64,000 bases of DNA from Megaustenia siamemsis (lineage: Eukaryota > Mollusca > Gastropoda > Stylommatophora > Ariophantidae): contig JAVIAB010000160.1 of NCBI GenBank assembly GCA_032433765.1, positions 19,009,549 through 19,073,548 of the forward strand. Reading direction: 5' to 3'. Below the pieces are notes generated by a model. It worked only from the letters and a program-made list of their open reading frames with translations, searched no databases and was not told the DNA's origin. Shown here one piece after another: positions 63,665-64,000 of the stretch (position 1 is its first letter; each line of letters opens with the position of its first letter). A program made the position numbers and the translations under genes.

Positions 63665-64000
63665 ATCATCATGTGCCATGTCGGATGGCGTAAACGATCA
63701 TCTATCTCCACATTTCTCAGTCCCTAATGCATGCCATATTTCAGTTGGTGATCTTTTGATATGACATTTCAATAAATTACTCATTATTTTTTTTTGTATC
63801 TTGGTTTTATTCTACTCTTCTTTCCATTCATTCTGCCGGTTGTTATAATATTCTCAATGCCTGCATCTCGCATGGCATGCCCGATAAATGTAGATTGTCT
63901 TTTCCTTATGATAATGATGATATTTCTGGTTTTCCCCAGCTCTTTTTCAACATTTTTCTTCACTAATGTTTGTTATTCACTGAAGTCGTAACATTCTTCT
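63665..64000 (-). pseudogene. LINE-a 3' end, running off the window
   Basis: Antisense 3' end starting with ATCATCATCATGTGCCATG. Minus-strand reading has, right to left, a VKKNVEKELGK-like segment, FIGHAMRDAGIE-like in place of FFGHIMRRGKLE, and an MNGKKS-like linker. It is a diverged LINE-a relative that continues beyond the right edge. Confidence 0.7.

Overview
The window looks like repeat-dense, gene-poor nuclear DNA of an animal. No intact host gene, rRNA gene or operon is visible. Nearly everything recognisable is a decayed or 5'-truncated retroelement, a tRNA-derived SINE, or a tandem repeat. The mix of RTE/BovB-like LINE ends, tRNA-headed SINEs with long bodies, Penelope-like pieces with hammerhead-like cores, and abundant minisatellites suggests an invertebrate. 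A mollusc or other lophotrochozoan is my best guess, from general familiarity rather than any search. Family names below (SINE-A to SINE-D, LINE-a to LINE-g, RNase H element, repeat K) are labels made up for this window.

Layout: 0-9.5 kb holds antisense LINE-a/LINE-b ends, SINE-A copies and four minisatellites (34, 30, 25 and 40 bp units). 9.7-11.3 kb holds an RNase H element split by SINE-B, then an antisense LINE-f also split by SINE-B. 11.6-13.3 kb is an AT-rich minisatellite cut by three insertions. 14-19.6 kb has a SINE-in-SINE nest, a Penelope-like palindrome with a hammerhead-like core, and a LINE-b copy inserted into an opposite LINE-b copy that still encodes the reverse transcriptase YADD box. 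20-27.3 kb has SINE-B copies, 21-bp and 15-bp arrays and a 1.3-kb polypyrimidine tract. 27.6-39.8 kb mixes LINE ends, a 23-bp array, a 300-bp SINE fold-back, a possible host exon near 32.3 kb, and two copies of a composite LINE-b derivative. 40.4-45.7 kb has a SINE-A split by an RNase H element, then two back-to-back satellites (42 bp x about 48, 38 bp x about 49). 46-64 kb continues with LINE-b, LINE-d split by LINE-e, LINE-c split by LINE-a, a 68-bp array made from a LINE-c end, and trinucleotide repeats.

The elements interact as parasites and targets rather than as a pathway. At least ten insertions are bracketed by readable 9-13 bp target-site duplications, for both LINEs and SINEs. This fits one target-primed reverse transcription system serving both, and it lets the order of insertion be read. 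The observations most worth a second look are the composite LINE derivative, the hammerhead-like sites, the SINE fold-back and the nested insertions.
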